Assembly (NCBI GenBank): GCA_002404795.1
Contig: DHKK01000125.1
Span: 1 to 14,241 of the forward strand
Length of the DNA stretch: 14,241 nt
Source: Clostridiales bacterium UBA4696
Lineage (GTDB): Bacteria; Bacillota; Clostridia; Oscillospirales; Oscillospiraceae
Direction of reading: 5' to 3'
Every line of letters starts with the position of its first letter. Position 1 is the first letter of the stretch. A model generated the notes under the pieces. That model did no database searches, was not told where the DNA came from, and was given only the letters and a program-made list of their open reading frames with translations. Shown here piece by piece: positions 14,029-14,241 of this stretch. A program made the translations under genes and the position numbers.

Positions 14029-14241
14029 CTGCCTCGCAAGAAGGTAACACGCATCAAAATTTCGATCGCACCTTCTATTGATGGCAGTTGTTCTAAGGCA
14101 ACTAGTTACAAATTTGATACCCCCGTATCAGGCGGCGCGTACCAAGACGCCCGTAAGGTGAGTCTCGTGTGGAACGGCGCCTGAAAAATGGGGACTTGCC
14201 TAAATTTAGAGGCAGGATGCACCAAACGCGTCCAAGCACTC
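14029..14241 (+). ncRNA. Candidate structured RNA of unknown family (partial)
   Basis: These 213 bases carry no supported open frame but are dense in complementary segments. Perfect or near-perfect pairs are 14030-14034/14096-14100 (TGCCT/AGGCA), 14039-14045/14070-14076 (AGAAGGT/ACCTTCT), 14115-14120/14125-14130 (TGATAC, CCCC loop, GTATCA), 14129-14133/14179-14183 (CAGGC/GCCTG), 14134-14137/14148-14151 (GGCG/CGCC), 14195-14201/14210-14216 (CTTGCCT/AGGCAGG) and 14215-14220/14228-14233 (GGATGC/GCGTCC). The last two each contain one G-U pair that would be A-C on the other strand, which favours the plus strand. Some helices share a base or two, so not all can form in full at once. I could not match it to tmRNA, RNase P, SRP or 6S RNA. 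The 3' end lies beyond the window and no clear promoter was found. Confidence 0.42.

Noticed and set aside
14155..14182. Resemblance of GTGTGGAACGGCG to the T-box antiterminator sequence.
   Set aside because: The match to the T-box consensus (GGGTGGNACCGCG) is imperfect, no specifier stem or following terminator is seen, and no tRNA-synthetase or amino-acid gene lies directly downstream in the window.
14104..14241. Possible C-terminal coding tail on the minus strand entering from the right edge.
   Set aside because: One frame is open for about 45 codons, but the sequence shows no recognisable protein motif, and strand-specific G-U pairing fits a plus-strand RNA better. The open length is modest and cannot be judged without the flanking sequence.

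Overview
The window reads as an ordinary chromosomal stretch of a GC-rich, Gram-positive anaerobe, most likely a gut clostridium of the Oscillospiraceae/Ruminococcaceae type (Bacillota). This is inferred from the split two-subunit transketolase, the DivIVA/SepF division genes, the endonuclease-type MutL, the miaA-hfq linkage and strong Shine-Dalgarno sites. No phage, transposon or CRISPR signature was seen. The species cannot be named from the sequence alone.

Left arm (plus strand, 1-4086). The window opens inside the 3' end of glycyl-tRNA synthetase, which is closed by a clear intrinsic terminator. Next comes a two-gene unit of an ACT-domain protein and a PFL/DUF711 protein, a widespread pair without an established function. 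After a 206-bp gap with a plausible promoter, the N- and C-terminal transketolase subunits form a bicistron closed by a 13-bp terminator hairpin.

Right arm (minus strand, 13927 down to 4132). Nine genes run in one direction with gaps of at most about 50 bp: mutS, a CPBP membrane protease, mutL, miaA, hfq, a HlyD-like membrane-anchored protein, yggS, sepF and divIVA. A hairpin terminator just after divIVA faces the transketolase terminator, so the two arms converge at 4035-4131. No convincing internal promoter or terminator was seen, so this looks like one long operon joining mismatch repair, tRNA modification, an RNA chaperone, PLP homeostasis and cell division. Compared with the Bacillus ylm-divIVA cluster, ylmD, ylmG and ylmH are absent and the HlyD-like gene sits ahead of yggS.

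Right edge (13928-14241). This gene-free stretch holds the mutS leader, a 9-bp perfect hairpin resembling dispersed intergenic repeats, and about 210 bases dense in short complementary segments. Its G-U pairs make sense only on the plus strand. It is best described as the 5' part of an unidentified structured RNA running off the window, and it is the most interesting unexplained signal here.
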